The position numbers and the translations under genes were made by a program. The notes under the pieces were generated by a model. The model was not told the DNA's origin and searched no databases. It worked only from the letters and a program-made list of their open reading frames with translations. From Clostridiaceae bacterium (GTDB lineage: Bacteria; Bacillota; Clostridia; Peptostreptococcales; Natronincolaceae), in contig JAHDLO010000018.1 in NCBI GenBank assembly GCA_018432235.1, forward strand, positions 86,608 through 150,607: a stretch of DNA of 64,000 bases. The letters are read 5' to 3'. Positions within the stretch are counted from its first letter, which is position 1, and each line of letters begins with the position of its first letter. Below are positions 1 through 8,151 of the stretch, piece after piece.

Positions 1-175
1 AAAGCATTTGTTCTATGATAAATTTACTAAACAGTATTTCTCTGTTGACAAATCCCTGTGCATTTATAATACCGCATAAGAAATAGGCCCTTTGATAGCT
101 TCTTCTATTTATAGGGCTTGCCATTATTTTGATAAAGCAATATGAAATTGCAATAGCGGCAATTAAATGTATCAT
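1..175 (-). CDS. Partial CDS, small membrane-like hypothetical protein
   Basis: An open frame of 58 codons runs off the left edge from an ATG at 175. An AGGAGA SD lies 4 bases before the start codon. The N-terminus (MIHLIAAIAISYCFIKIMAS) is hydrophobic and could be a signal anchor or membrane segment; a basic patch (NRRSYQR) follows. The C-terminus lies outside the window. I recognise no family. The call rests on the uninterrupted frame, the SD and the coherent composition. No promoter or terminator is visible beside it. Confidence 0.5.
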   Translation of the reverse strand, partial: MIHLIAAIAISYCFIKIMASPINRRSYQRAYFLCGIINAQGFVNREILFSKFIIEQML

Positions 176-363
176 AATCTTCTCCTAATCGTCTTTTTAA
201 AATTATATCATAAAAAATTGATAAATTACTTTCCAAAGTATTAAAACTATATAAATTTTAGCCTTCAATATATGGCCTTAAGGTTATGTATCAATATATA
301 GTAACAGCTTTTCATAGCATATAAGACAAATATGAGATGTAGCACATTCAAAACACATAAGAA

Positions 364-391
364 ATGAGCTAAGGAACAGGCCTCAGCTCAT
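364..391 (-). terminator. Rho-independent terminator of the 400-801 gene
   Basis: An inverted repeat (ATGAGCT at 364-370, AGCTCAT at 385-391) lies 9 bases past the stop codon of the minus-strand gene. A loose T-rich stretch follows on that strand. Confidence 0.6.
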
Positions 392-399
392 TAAAGTAA

Positions 400-801
400 T
401 TACCAGAACCAACCATAGCCTCCTAAAGGCCTTCTCCATATGCTCACAAGTATTAAGAACCAGAGCAGCAGGCTTGAACCGCCAAAAAAGTGTGATTCCA
501 CATTATGTCTCACATTTGAACTCAGGTTTGAGGCTAGTACTTCCTTTGTTCTAACGATTCTTTGTCTAGTATGATTATCAACAAAGCCCTGCATCTGTGC
601 TATTGCATCTAAGTTTGTAATATGCTGCCTTACAACGTCTCCTGAGACCTCTCCCTTAGCAACATTAATTTCATTGTATATTTGACTATCCGTCATTCCA
701 CCGTATTTCTCCATATATTGATTGAATAAATCATAATGCTGACTGGGAAAAAGGAAATATTCTAAGCTATAATTTCCTGTTGTATTATTAATCTGCGCCA
801 C
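400..801 (-). CDS. Hypothetical protein with C-terminal membrane anchor
   Basis: A 133-residue protein I do not recognise. A GTG start at 801 is preferred to the upstream ATG at 840, because a full AAAGGAGG SD lies 8 bases before the GTG and would otherwise be inside the coding region. The N-terminal two thirds are polar and probably helical. The C-terminus has one hydrophobic segment (SSLLLWFLILVSIW) and a short Gly/aromatic tail ending GGYGWFW. Small proteins with such tails occur among coat or membrane proteins of spore formers, but nothing here proves that role. It is monocistronic, with its own terminator directly downstream. Confidence 0.65.
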   Translation of the reverse strand: MAQINNTTGNYSLEYFLFPSQHYDLFNQYMEKYGGMTDSQIYNEINVAKGEVSGDVVRQHITNLDAIAQMQGFVDNHTRQRIVRTKEVLASNLSSNVRHNVESHFFGGSSLLLWFLILVSIWRRPLGGYGWFW

Positions 802-915
802 ATGTTCCACCTCCTTTTGCAGTTCTATATTATGTCTCATCGCATAAAAGGTGCCATTGCATTTATATTGTAGGTTACACTAAGTGCATTCTTAAATTTA
901 TTTCCTACTCTAATA

Positions 916-944
916 TTGACAATACATCATCGATATGATAAATT
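916..944 (+). promoter_or_regulatory. Candidate sigma-A promoter of ohrR with embedded inverted repeat
   Basis: TTGACA at 916-921 and TAAATT at 939-944 are 17 bases apart, about 70 bases before the ohrR start. The spacer holds ATCAT-cgat-ATGAT (926-939), a place where an autoregulator could bind. The operator role is inferred. Confidence 0.5.
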
Positions 945-1015
945 AATTGCATAAAATCAATTTGATCAACAATACTAATGGTATACAGTTAGAAGACATG
1001 AAGGGAGGGAGATAT

Positions 1016-1468
1016 ATGGATATAAGGATAGATGCAAATGAAGCTCTGAAGCTGGATAATCAGCTTTGCTTTGCTGTATATGCCTGCTCCAGGGAAATCA
1101 TTAAGCTATATCGCCCACATCTCGAAAAGCTTAATTTAACCTATACTCAATATATTACAATGATGGTGCTTTGGGAATATAATGCTATCACTGCGAAGGA
1201 ATTAGGAAATAAGCTTTACTTAGACTCCGGGACTCTTACGCCATTACTAAAGAAGCTGGAGGGTATGGGTTTGGTTGAACGGAAAAGGGCAATTGAGGAT
1301 GAAAGAAGCTTGGTAGTATCCCTGACGCAAAAAGGCTTGGACCTCAAGGAGGCAGCTAAGGATATCCCTTTTAAGGTGGCCTGTGGCGTAAAGCTTTCCC
1401 CCCATGAAGGTGTTTTTCTAAGGGAGACCTTAAAGGAGCTTACTAAAAATATCAACGAATGTGAATAA
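1016..1468 (+). CDS. ohrR: OhrR-type MarR-family organic peroxide sensor/repressor
   Basis: A 150-residue MarR-family repressor. The ATG at 1016 has a GGGAGG SD just upstream, so the longer in-frame extension to 947 is rejected. The N-terminal motif LDNQLCFAVYACSRE carries Cys18, which matches the single reactive cysteine of OhrR whose oxidation by organic hydroperoxides releases DNA. The winged-helix region (residues ~48-110) includes ITAKELGNKLYLDSGTLTPL, and the wing carries the ERKRAIEDERS basic patch typical of OhrR. The peroxidase gene 129 bases downstream on the same strand is the likely target. Derepression by lipid or organic peroxides is family knowledge and not shown here. Confidence 0.9.
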   Translation: MDIRIDANEALKLDNQLCFAVYACSREIIKLYRPHLEKLNLTYTQYITMMVLWEYNAITAKELGNKLYLDSGTLTPLLKKLEGMGLVERKRAIEDERSLVVSLTQKGLDLKEAAKDIPFKVACGVKLSPHEGVFLRETLKELTKNINECE

Positions 1469-1597
1469 GCGTAAGGTGCTTTTATGAAATGAGGGAATTA
1501 AATGGGAATTATATTTTTATCGTATAATTGCCATCATTTTTACCTATATCAATTTTATAAAATATAATTTCATTAAATCAAAAGAGGAGAATTATCT

Positions 1598-2080
1598 ATG
1601 CAAAAAATTTATGATTTTACGATTACTAATTCTGATGGTGATGAAGCAGCTATGTCCAGCTATAAAGGAAAGGTTATTTTGATCGTAAATACAGCATCGA
1701 AATGTGGTTTTACACCCCAGTATAAGGAGCTTCAAGAGCTGTATGATCAATACAATCAGCAGGGGCTAGAAATTTTGGCCTTCCCCTGTAATCAATTCGG
1801 TAACCAGGAGCCAGGTAACAATGCTGAAATCGCTAATTTCTGTGCAATAAACTATGGCTTAACCTTTCCCGTGATGGCTAAAATTGATGTTAATGGCGAA
1901 GGCGCCCACCCTTTATTTAAGTACCTCCAAGAAAAATCCCCTGGCATCCTGGGAAAGGCGATAAAATGGAATTTTACAAAGTTTTTAGTTGATAAGGAGG
2001 GCAATATCGTAGACCGTTTTGCCCCGACAACACAGCCCTCTAAGCTAAAGAGTCAAATTGAAGCTCTGTTATCCCGTTAG
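1598..2080 (+). CDS. bsaA: Glutathione peroxidase-family thiol peroxidase (BsaA/Gpx)
   Basis: A 160-residue cytoplasmic Gpx-family peroxidase, full length for the family. The catalytic set is present: Cys36 in ASKCGFT (Cys instead of selenocysteine), Gln in FPCNQFGNQEPG, and Trp-Asn in WNFTKFLVD. A second cysteine (FPCNQF) could be the resolving residue in a thioredoxin-dependent cycle, as in other bacterial Gpx proteins. An AAGAGGAG SD precedes the ATG. Because it sits next to ohrR it probably belongs to an organic-peroxide response, reducing alkyl hydroperoxides; substrate and reductant are inferred. A strong terminator closes the unit. Confidence 0.92.
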   Translation: MQKIYDFTITNSDGDEAAMSSYKGKVILIVNTASKCGFTPQYKELQELYDQYNQQGLEILAFPCNQFGNQEPGNNAEIANFCAINYGLTFPVMAKIDVNGEGAHPLFKYLQEKSPGILGKAIKWNFTKFLVDKEGNIVDRFAPTTQPSKLKSQIEALLSR

Positions 2081-2103
2081 TATGTTATACGAGGATAGTT
2101 AAA

Positions 2104-2137
2104 CCAACAGCCCGGCATATGGACTGTTGGTTTTTTT
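2104..2137. terminator. Bidirectional terminator between bsaA and the minus-strand operon
   Basis: CCAACAG (2104-2110) pairs with CTGTTGG (2124-2130), followed by seven Ts; AAA on the other flank makes it usable from both strands. Confidence 0.85.
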
Positions 2138-2157
2138 ATTGCTAAAGAATAGACATA

Positions 2158-3357
2158 TTATCTGCCGAAATTAAATCTGTATATCTGACTTCCCTTTACA
2201 CTCCTATTTCCGTAAAACAGCTTGTTTTCCCCTCTGCTCCAGCTCAAGTAAATAGCATAACTGTTATCCTTGTATATGATTTCATCTGCTATTATTTCAT
2301 CACCGTCATAGTAGGCAATATGCAGCTCATAGTTGCCTCTGTCATTTTGAAGGACATAGGCCAGCCTTCCATCTGAGGCAATAGCATATTGCAGCACTGT
2401 TCCCTTAATAACCAGCTGATAGCTCTTCTTTTCCGTATCATACAGATAAATTCCCTCCACCTCATTAACCCTGCCCCTAAATAATATCCTCCGACTGCTT
2501 AATATATCAAATTCAAAAATTGCTCCCTTAACCAGAACCTCTAAAGAGTTTTCTACCTCTAAATCAAGGGAAAAAATGGCCATTCCTTCTAAATCGGCAC
2601 CCATAAAATATAGTTTATTTCCTCTAACCACTGCTTGAAGCTCAACAGGGCTAAATCTTTTGTATGTTACTTTTTCCTTATAATCAACAATGTAATATCC
2701 ATTCAATGCTTCAATTTTATCAAGTATTATGAAATCAGTAGCTTCCTTACTAAGCTCAGCTAGTCTTTGTATGCTGCCGGAAATCAAGTCCTGCCTATAT
2801 AAATACCCTTCCTTTATTAAGACTATCTCCTCATCCCCAGGCAAAAATACTAGACCTCTACCTTCAAATATAGCTATTATGCTATTATCCTCTAAACTCA
2901 AAATGTATGTTGTCTCTGCCTTGGAGTCCTGTTCTATGACTACATACATTACCCGTTTACCATCATTTGAAACAACATATCCATAAGCATTTGTAATTTC
3001 CAGCTGAACCATAGTATCTTTGTGGTTAAAGTCTACGATCTGCATAACCTGCCGGTTTTCCTTCGAAGAGATTACATCAGTACTGTAGATGATTGTGGCA
3101 TTATCTATATCCTTCAAATCCCATATGTTACGGCCTATCTCAATTAAATCTACCCCCTCAACCTTTAGGGTCTTTAATTCATTATTCCTGCTGTCCTCAA
3201 ACAGACGCCTGTCCAAAACAAAGGTCTTGGACCTGCTGTTGTTTAAAACAAAAATATTAGTGGCTACATTAAAGGCCAACACCAATAATCCCAGAAAAAC
3301 TGCCAGCCCAATGGTATTTTTATGCTTTTTCAGATTTTTCTTCAGATTTTCTATCAT
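2158..3357 (-). CDS. Membrane-anchored TolB-like beta-propeller protein in the two-component operon
   Basis: A 399-residue protein. The ATG at 3357 lies inside the 3' end of the kinase gene (38-base overlap) with an AAGGG SD 8 bases upstream, so translation is probably coupled. The N-terminus is basic (KKNLKKHKNT), followed by one membrane helix (GLAVFLGLLVLAFNVATNIFVL). The remainder looks like six or more repeated beta-blades with recurring patterns such as YVVSNDGKRVMYVV, AIASDGRLAYVLQ and YLSWSRGENKLFYG, typical of TolB/WD-like propellers. It would sit outside the membrane. Its position as third gene after the regulator and kinase suggests an accessory sensor or target of that system. No enzymatic motif is seen. 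Confidence 0.75.
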   Translation of the reverse strand: MIENLKKNLKKHKNTIGLAVFLGLLVLAFNVATNIFVLNNSRSKTFVLDRRLFEDSRNNELKTLKVEGVDLIEIGRNIWDLKDIDNATIIYSTDVISSKENRQVMQIVDFNHKDTMVQLEITNAYGYVVSNDGKRVMYVVIEQDSKAETTYILSLEDNSIIAIFEGRGLVFLPGDEEIVLIKEGYLYRQDLISGSIQRLAELSKEATDFIILDKIEALNGYYIVDYKEKVTYKRFSPVELQAVVRGNKLYFMGADLEGMAIFSLDLEVENSLEVLVKGAIFEFDILSSRRILFRGRVNEVEGIYLYDTEKKSYQLVIKGTVLQYAIASDGRLAYVLQNDRGNYELHIAYYDGDEIIADEIIYKDNSYAIYLSWSRGENKLFYGNRSVKGSQIYRFNFGR

Positions 3358-4804
3358 ATCCTTCACCCTTAAGTTCGATTTTGACCTCTGTCCCTTCTCC
3401 CAGCCTGCTATGCACCATGATTTTACCACCGTGCTCCTCTACAATATCCTTCACAATCGACAGGCCCAGACCTGCACTTCCTCTTTCTCCTCTATTATTT
3501 TCATTAACCCTGTAAAAGGGCTGGAATATTCGATTTAAATTTTCCTCAGCTATTCCCCTTCCTGTATCCCTGACCACCAACAGAACTGTATTGCCCTCCC
3601 GCCAGGCTTCTACATCTATTGTTGAATTAACATTGCCATATTTAATGGCATTATCTAAAAGATTAATCAGCAGCTCCTTAAGCTTATTCCTGTCTCCGTT
3701 GACAATAAGACCCTCTTGAAGCCTGCAGCTGATTTCAATATTATACCGTCTTGCTTTAATCTTCATCTCATCACTGGTTCCTATTATTACATCCTTCAAG
3801 TCCAGCATTTCAAAAAAATATGGCAATTCCAAAGCTTTGTTCTTGGAAAGCTCAAGTATCGCTATTACCAATTGATTTAATCGCTTGCTTTCGTTGATAA
3901 TATAAGCTGTACCCTTATCGAAAAAATCTCTGTCGGTGAAGCCATTTTCCTGCAAAACCTGTGCATAGCCCATGATAGTAGTGAGTGGTGTCTTTAGCTC
4001 ATGGGTTACATTATCAAAGAAGGCCTTGCTTTGAGCTTGAACCTCTCTAAGGGTGTCTCGATCCTTTTCAATAATTTCAATCTGCCCCTTTATTTTTTCA
4101 GCCATTATCTGAAAACGCTCCGCCAGCTGACCGATTTCATCCTTGGACTTAACAGTAATATCCAGTTGAAAATTCCCCTCTGATATTTGCTCCGACCCCT
4201 TTATCAACTGTTTAATAGGCTTTGTCAGCTGCTTAGACAATAGAAGGGCAGTTATAAAAACTAATATAAAAATAATGATGACAAGGATATTGATTATACT
4301 TTTGAAGCTCCTGTTATAACTATAAAGCTCTGTATAATCCTTGGTGCTTCGAACAATACCTATAATGCTGCCATTGGACTCTAGTGGATATGAGAGGCTA
4401 ACCAGTACCTCCTCCCCTAAATAATTTATGGCGTAGGCTGTATCACCCATGCTTGCCCGTCTAAAATCTTCATTTTCACTGGGGTTATTTGCTCTTAAGA
4501 CTCCCACATCTATATCGTTAATACCATAGATCTCTACAATGCTGCCGATCTGGGGACTCAGCTCTCTGGCTATTTTTTCAGCCTCCACCTCTAGTGAAAT
4601 TTTATTCATCTCAAGATTATTTATTAAAAAATATTGTCTCAGGTAAAAATCCAGATTTTTTCTAATCCCAATCATATCCTTCTCAATAATCTGTGAGGTG
4701 TTTGTATCATTTATGTTATAGGAGATCAGTAATAGGCAGGTAAAGCCTAAAAAAATAATGATGGAAAAGGGTATTAATATTTTATTTTGCAATGAATATC
4801 TCAT
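3320..4804 (-). CDS. Sensor histidine kinase, HAMP type
   Basis: A 494-residue inner-membrane kinase. A first membrane helix (residues ~8-29), an extracytoplasmic sensor region (~30-168) and a second helix (~170-190) are followed by a HAMP domain (KQLTKPIKQL ... FQIMAEKI). The phospho-acceptor is His268 in NVTHELKTPLTTIMGY. The ATPase core has the N box (LLINLLDNAIKYGN), DTGRGI and a G2-like GSAGLGLSIVK. An AAGGA SD supports the start. It follows its response regulator by 14 bases and overlaps the propeller gene. The divergent VanY gene suggests it senses cell-envelope stress or peptidoglycan state. The signal is unknown, and the layout resembles but does not prove a VanS-like role. Confidence 0.92.
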   Translation of the reverse strand: MRYSLQNKILIPFSIIIFLGFTCLLLISYNINDTNTSQIIEKDMIGIRKNLDFYLRQYFLINNLEMNKISLEVEAEKIARELSPQIGSIVEIYGINDIDVGVLRANNPSENEDFRRASMGDTAYAINYLGEEVLVSLSYPLESNGSIIGIVRSTKDYTELYSYNRSFKSIINILVIIIFILVFITALLLSKQLTKPIKQLIKGSEQISEGNFQLDITVKSKDEIGQLAERFQIMAEKIKGQIEIIEKDRDTLREVQAQSKAFFDNVTHELKTPLTTIMGYAQVLQENGFTDRDFFDKGTAYIINESKRLNQLVIAILELSKNKALELPYFFEMLDLKDVIIGTSDEMKIKARRYNIEISCRLQEGLIVNGDRNKLKELLINLLDNAIKYGNVNSTIDVEAWREGNTVLLVVRDTGRGIAEENLNRIFQPFYRVNENNRGERGSAGLGLSIVKDIVEEHGGKIMVHSRLGEGTEVKIELKGEGYDRKSEEKSEKA

Positions 4805-4818
4805 TTTTCTATCCTTCT

Positions 4819-5514
4819 TTACGTTATTTTATATCCAACACCAAAGACTGTTTCTATCATCGGAGTATGCTTAGAATCATCCAGCTTTTTCCTAAGCCGC
4901 TGGATATGTATATCCACGGTCCTTGTATCCCCTACAAACTCAAAGCCCCAAACCCTATCCAATAAATCCCCGCGGGTGAAAACCCTACCCTTATTTTCTG
5001 CCAGAAAAACCAGCAGCTCATATTCCTTATTGGTCAGCTCCACTCGTTTTTTCCCTTTTAGAACCTCATGGCTTTCCTTTAGTATCTCAATTCCGTTCCC
5101 CAGCCTTATCCCTGTCGATTCCTTCTCCTCTATGGCCTCAAAGGTCAGGTCTATTCTTCTGAAAATAGCCTTTATTCTCGCAATGACCTCTCTGATTTCA
5201 AATGGCTTTGTAATATAATCATCCGCCCCCAGCTCCATTCCCAGAATTTTGTCTACGATATCTGATTTTGCCGTGAGCATGACGATTGGTATCGTGGAGT
5301 TTTTTGTAATTGCCTTGCAGATGTCATATCCGCTCATGCCTGGCAGCATTAAATCCAGAATAATCATATCGGGACAAAAGCATTTAATTTCCTCAAGGCC
5401 TTCTGCTCCTGTAGCACATATCCTTGTCATAAATCCCTCTTTATTCAAGGCATAGGATATTAGGTCGGCAATGGCCCCTTCATCCTCTATTATAAGTATC
5501 TTTTTATTATGCAT
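4819..5514 (-). CDS. OmpR/PhoB-family response regulator
   Basis: A 231-residue regulator. The start at 5514 is chosen for the GGGAGG SD 7 bases upstream; the longer ORF would include it. The receiver domain has the acidic pair (EDE, residues 10-12), phospho-acceptor Asp54 in IILDLMLPG, the T in MLTAKSD and the K in DDYITKPF. The C-terminal winged helix (TNKEYELLVFLAENKGRVFTR ... RTVDIHIQRLRKKL) is of OmpR type, which usually binds direct repeats. Such repeats lie in the intergenic region shared with the VanY gene, which makes that gene the likely target. Confidence 0.93.
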   Translation of the reverse strand: MHNKKILIIEDEGAIADLISYALNKEGFMTRICATGAEGLEEIKCFCPDMIILDLMLPGMSGYDICKAITKNSTIPIVMLTAKSDIVDKILGMELGADDYITKPFEIREVIARIKAIFRRIDLTFEAIEEKESTGIRLGNGIEILKESHEVLKGKKRVELTNKEYELLVFLAENKGRVFTRGDLLDRVWGFEFVGDTRTVDIHIQRLRKKLDDSKHTPMIETVFGVGYKIT

Positions 5515-5590
5515 TGTAATTCCTCCCTCCCCCAATCATAGCTTATTTTATTTCTTTATGTAATTCAATATCCACAAAATTTACAAATTG

Positions 5591-5645
5591 GATACAAGTT
5601 GTTTAATAACCTGATACTTCATTATCTTCCTTTGATACAAGCTGT
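5591..5645. promoter_or_regulatory. Direct-repeat pair, candidate response-regulator binding sites
   Basis: GATACAAGTTGT (5591-5602) and GATACAAGCTGT (5634-5645) match at 11 of 12 bases and are 43 bases apart start to start, about four helical turns. They lie between the divergent regulator (start 5514) and VanY (start 5715) genes. OmpR-family regulators typically bind direct repeats. The assignment is inferred. Confidence 0.5.
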
Positions 5646-5714
5646 CGCTATACTTGTCTATGAGGCAAAGAAAATTGAGATAGTGCTTCATAAAACACAA
5701 AGGAGGAGAATAAG

Positions 5715-6596
5715 ATGAAAATAAGGCATTTATTAATTATCTCAGTGCTGGGCATAACTCTGTTTACAGCCAAGGAGCATATAAGCAGTAGGGTTGATGC
5801 AACTACAGGGGAAGATAGCTTTGACAAGGCTATAAAGGAGGAGATGCTTATTAATAATGAAAAGTCTTTAAAAGATGATGAAGAATTATTGAAGGATAAA
5901 AATCAATCCAATAATAAAACAGATGTTAAGGTGGAAGACAAAGCTTCCTTTGGTAGGGACAATAATGCCTCTGACAGCATCAATAAAGACGCTGGAGGTG
6001 TAACCCCTGCTGATACTACTTCTCTCAATAGTCCTCTTGTTTTAGTGAATAAACACATAAGTCTTCCCTCCAATTATAAGCCGGAGGATTTGGTGGTACC
6101 CAATGTCAGCTTCAGCTTTTCAGGTCCTCATGAGAAGCAAAATATGCGTTCCAAGGCTGCTAAAGCTTTGGAGGAGCTGTTTAACGCCGCAGACAAAGAG
6201 GGGATGACATTATATGCAGTCTCTGGCTTCAGATCCTATAGTAGGCAGGAGTCAGTATATAATGGCCATGTTCAAAGCCTTGGTGCTGAGGAAGCTGATA
6301 AGATAAGCGCAAAGCCCGGTCACAGTGAGCATCAGACGGGCCTGGCTATGGATATCACCAGTAGGAGTGCTGGTATGACCCTTTCAGAATCATTTGGTGA
6401 TACCCCCGAAGGCATATGGGTAGCTGAAAATGCCCATAAATTCGGTTTTATTATCAGATATCAAAAAGGCAAGGAGGATTTAACCGGCTATAGCTATGAG
6501 CCCTGGCATTTAAGATATGTTGGTATTGATGCAGCAACTGAGATTATGGAAGCTGATATCACTTTAGAGAACTATCTTGAAAAAAAGTCTATGTAA
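5715..6596 (+). CDS. VanY-type D-alanyl-D-alanine carboxypeptidase (peptidase M15B)
   Basis: A 293-residue exported enzyme with an AAAGGAGGAG SD. The N-terminus carries a short signal or anchor (LLIISVLGITLF), then a long Lys/Asp/Asn-rich low-complexity linker (~30-105). The M15B domain covers residues ~120-275. The zinc ligands are visible: His206 and Asp213 in GHSEHQTGLAMD, and His265 in EPWH with the catalytic Glu262 before it. It trims the terminal D-Ala from peptidoglycan stem peptides outside the membrane. Its promoter region faces the divergent two-component operon and holds the GATACAAG repeats, so regulation by that system is likely. VanY homologues also do ordinary wall remodelling, so glycopeptide resistance should not be assumed. 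Confidence 0.9.
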   Translation: MKIRHLLIISVLGITLFTAKEHISSRVDATTGEDSFDKAIKEEMLINNEKSLKDDEELLKDKNQSNNKTDVKVEDKASFGRDNNASDSINKDAGGVTPADTTSLNSPLVLVNKHISLPSNYKPEDLVVPNVSFSFSGPHEKQNMRSKAAKALEELFNAADKEGMTLYAVSGFRSYSRQESVYNGHVQSLGAEEADKISAKPGHSEHQTGLAMDITSRSAGMTLSESFGDTPEGIWVAENAHKFGFIIRYQKGKEDLTGYSYEPWHLRYVGIDAATEIMEADITLENYLEKKSM

Positions 6597-6814
6597 ATAC
6601 ATGGGCTTTTCTATTGTAAAGGGCGTTTTATTTATTATGGATTTTTTAGATTAAAACAAATAAAAGATTGGGTTTATTGATTCAAAAATGGTATATTAAT
6701 TTATAGTAATTTATCATTAATACCTTGTGTCGCCTAAAAAAAACCAAGCTCCGAAGGCTGCTTTTTCACACAAATATCTTTTGGGATACAATGTATTGGA
6801 GACGGAGGACCGCT

Positions 6815-8056
6815 ATGTTAGTCATATCCTTAATTGTTTCAATATCAGTCATTTTATTTCTCGTCAGCAGAAAGATAAATATCGGTTATTCATTAATTGT
6901 CGGCTCTCTTTTATTGGCTCTTTTAAACGGACGAGACCTGTCAAGATTCATTCAAATAGCCTTATTTACGATTACAGAGACAGCAACTATTTCATTGACC
7001 CTCACCATAGCATTAATTGCCCTTCTAGCACATGTATTAGATAGGTATGTCATATTAGACAGAATGATTGCTGCACTTGAAAAGCTATTGGGCAGTACAA
7101 AGAACACCCTACTGGTGGCTCCCGCTATTATGGGTACTCTAACAGTATATGGTGGCGCACTTATGTCATGCCCCATGGTGGGTAGCCTTGGCGATAGGCT
7201 CTCTATCTCCAATGATAGGAAAGCCGCTATTAATCTATTATTTCGACATGCCCTCTATTTTGTGTTTCCCCTTTCCTCCAACATCATATTAGCATCGCAG
7301 CTGGGGGATTTCAAGGTTTTCGATTTCATAAAGCTGCAGTTTCCAATAGCGATAGCACTATATATGCTTGGCTATTTCTTTTTACTCAGAGAGTTTAAGG
7401 ATAAAAAAAGAGAGAAAATAAGCAGTAAGCTTTATATCAGAGCAATAGGTGAATTTCTCCTCTATTCCTCACCCATATTGGTGAGCCTGATAGGTGCGAT
7501 GCTATTTGACCTTTCCTTTAATATTTCTATCTGTATCGGAATCCTAATTAGTATTGCAATCAATCAATACGATAAAAGGCATAACGAAGAATACAATACT
7601 AATGAAAGCCCAATTATCACTATTTATAAGGGGATCAAGTTTCCCTTGATCATTACTATTTTAGGTATTATGCTGTACAAAAACACTGTAAATGACATTG
7701 ATGAGGTTCTGCTGTTTTTAAATGGTCTGCTGGAGAAGGGGCTGCCCATTGAGTTGCTAATCATTATAGCCGCAGGCATTATATGCCTCCCCCTTGCTTC
7801 CATGAATCCAGGAATAGCAATACTATATCCAATGATATTGCCCCTGGCACCAACCTATGAGACGAAGCTTTTATATGCCATGTTTATATATACCAGTGCC
7901 TTTGTATTTTACTTTATTTCACCCCTCCATCTGTGTCAGGTGCTGACGTTGGATTATTTTAAAGTGAAAATGAATGCCTTATATCGGCAATACCTTTATG
8001 TCCTGCCCTTGACCTTTATGGTTATGGTAGCAATATATACCCTAGTGGGGATATAA
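6815..8056 (+). CDS. DUF401-like polytopic membrane protein
   Basis: A 413-residue protein. The ATG at 6815 has a GGAGG SD 7 bases upstream; in-frame codons before it do not. About ten hydrophobic segments span the protein. Conserved-looking polar stretches inside the membrane region include GGALMSCPMVGSLGDRL and SMNPGIAILYPMILPL, the sort of broken-helix sequence seen in ion or organic-anion transporters. Length and sequence style fit the DUF401 family, whose substrate is unknown to me. It is monocistronic and converges on the U32 gene, sharing a hairpin at 8063-8107. Confidence 0.65.
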   Translation: MLVISLIVSISVILFLVSRKINIGYSLIVGSLLLALLNGRDLSRFIQIALFTITETATISLTLTIALIALLAHVLDRYVILDRMIAALEKLLGSTKNTLLVAPAIMGTLTVYGGALMSCPMVGSLGDRLSISNDRKAAINLLFRHALYFVFPLSSNIILASQLGDFKVFDFIKLQFPIAIALYMLGYFFLLREFKDKKREKISSKLYIRAIGEFLLYSSPILVSLIGAMLFDLSFNISICIGILISIAINQYDKRHNEEYNTNESPIITIYKGIKFPLIITILGIMLYKNTVNDIDEVLLFLNGLLEKGLPIELLIIIAAGIICLPLASMNPGIAILYPMILPLAPTYETKLLYAMFIYTSAFVFYFISPLHLCQVLTLDYFKVKMNALYRQYLYVLPLTFMVMVAIYTLVGI

Positions 8057-8107
8057 TAAAAAACCAAGGCCTTGCAGCGTATCAAACAATACGTGAAAGG
8101 ACTTGGT
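8057..8107 (-). terminator. Terminator of the U32 peptidase-family gene
   Basis: ACCAAGGCC (8063-8071) pairs with GGACTTGGT (8099-8107), with a nested CGTAT/ATACG stem. The A-run at 8058-8063 reads as a T-tract on the minus strand. Confidence 0.75.
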
Positions 8108-8151
8108 GCTGCTGTAACGAAGAGGATGAGGACTTTTCAACCTTCTAGGTT

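Noticed and set aside
5715..6596. VanY locus considered as a vancomycin-resistance cluster
   Set aside because: No vanH, vanA/B-type ligase or vanX gene is nearby; M15B carboxypeptidases also serve normal wall turnover.
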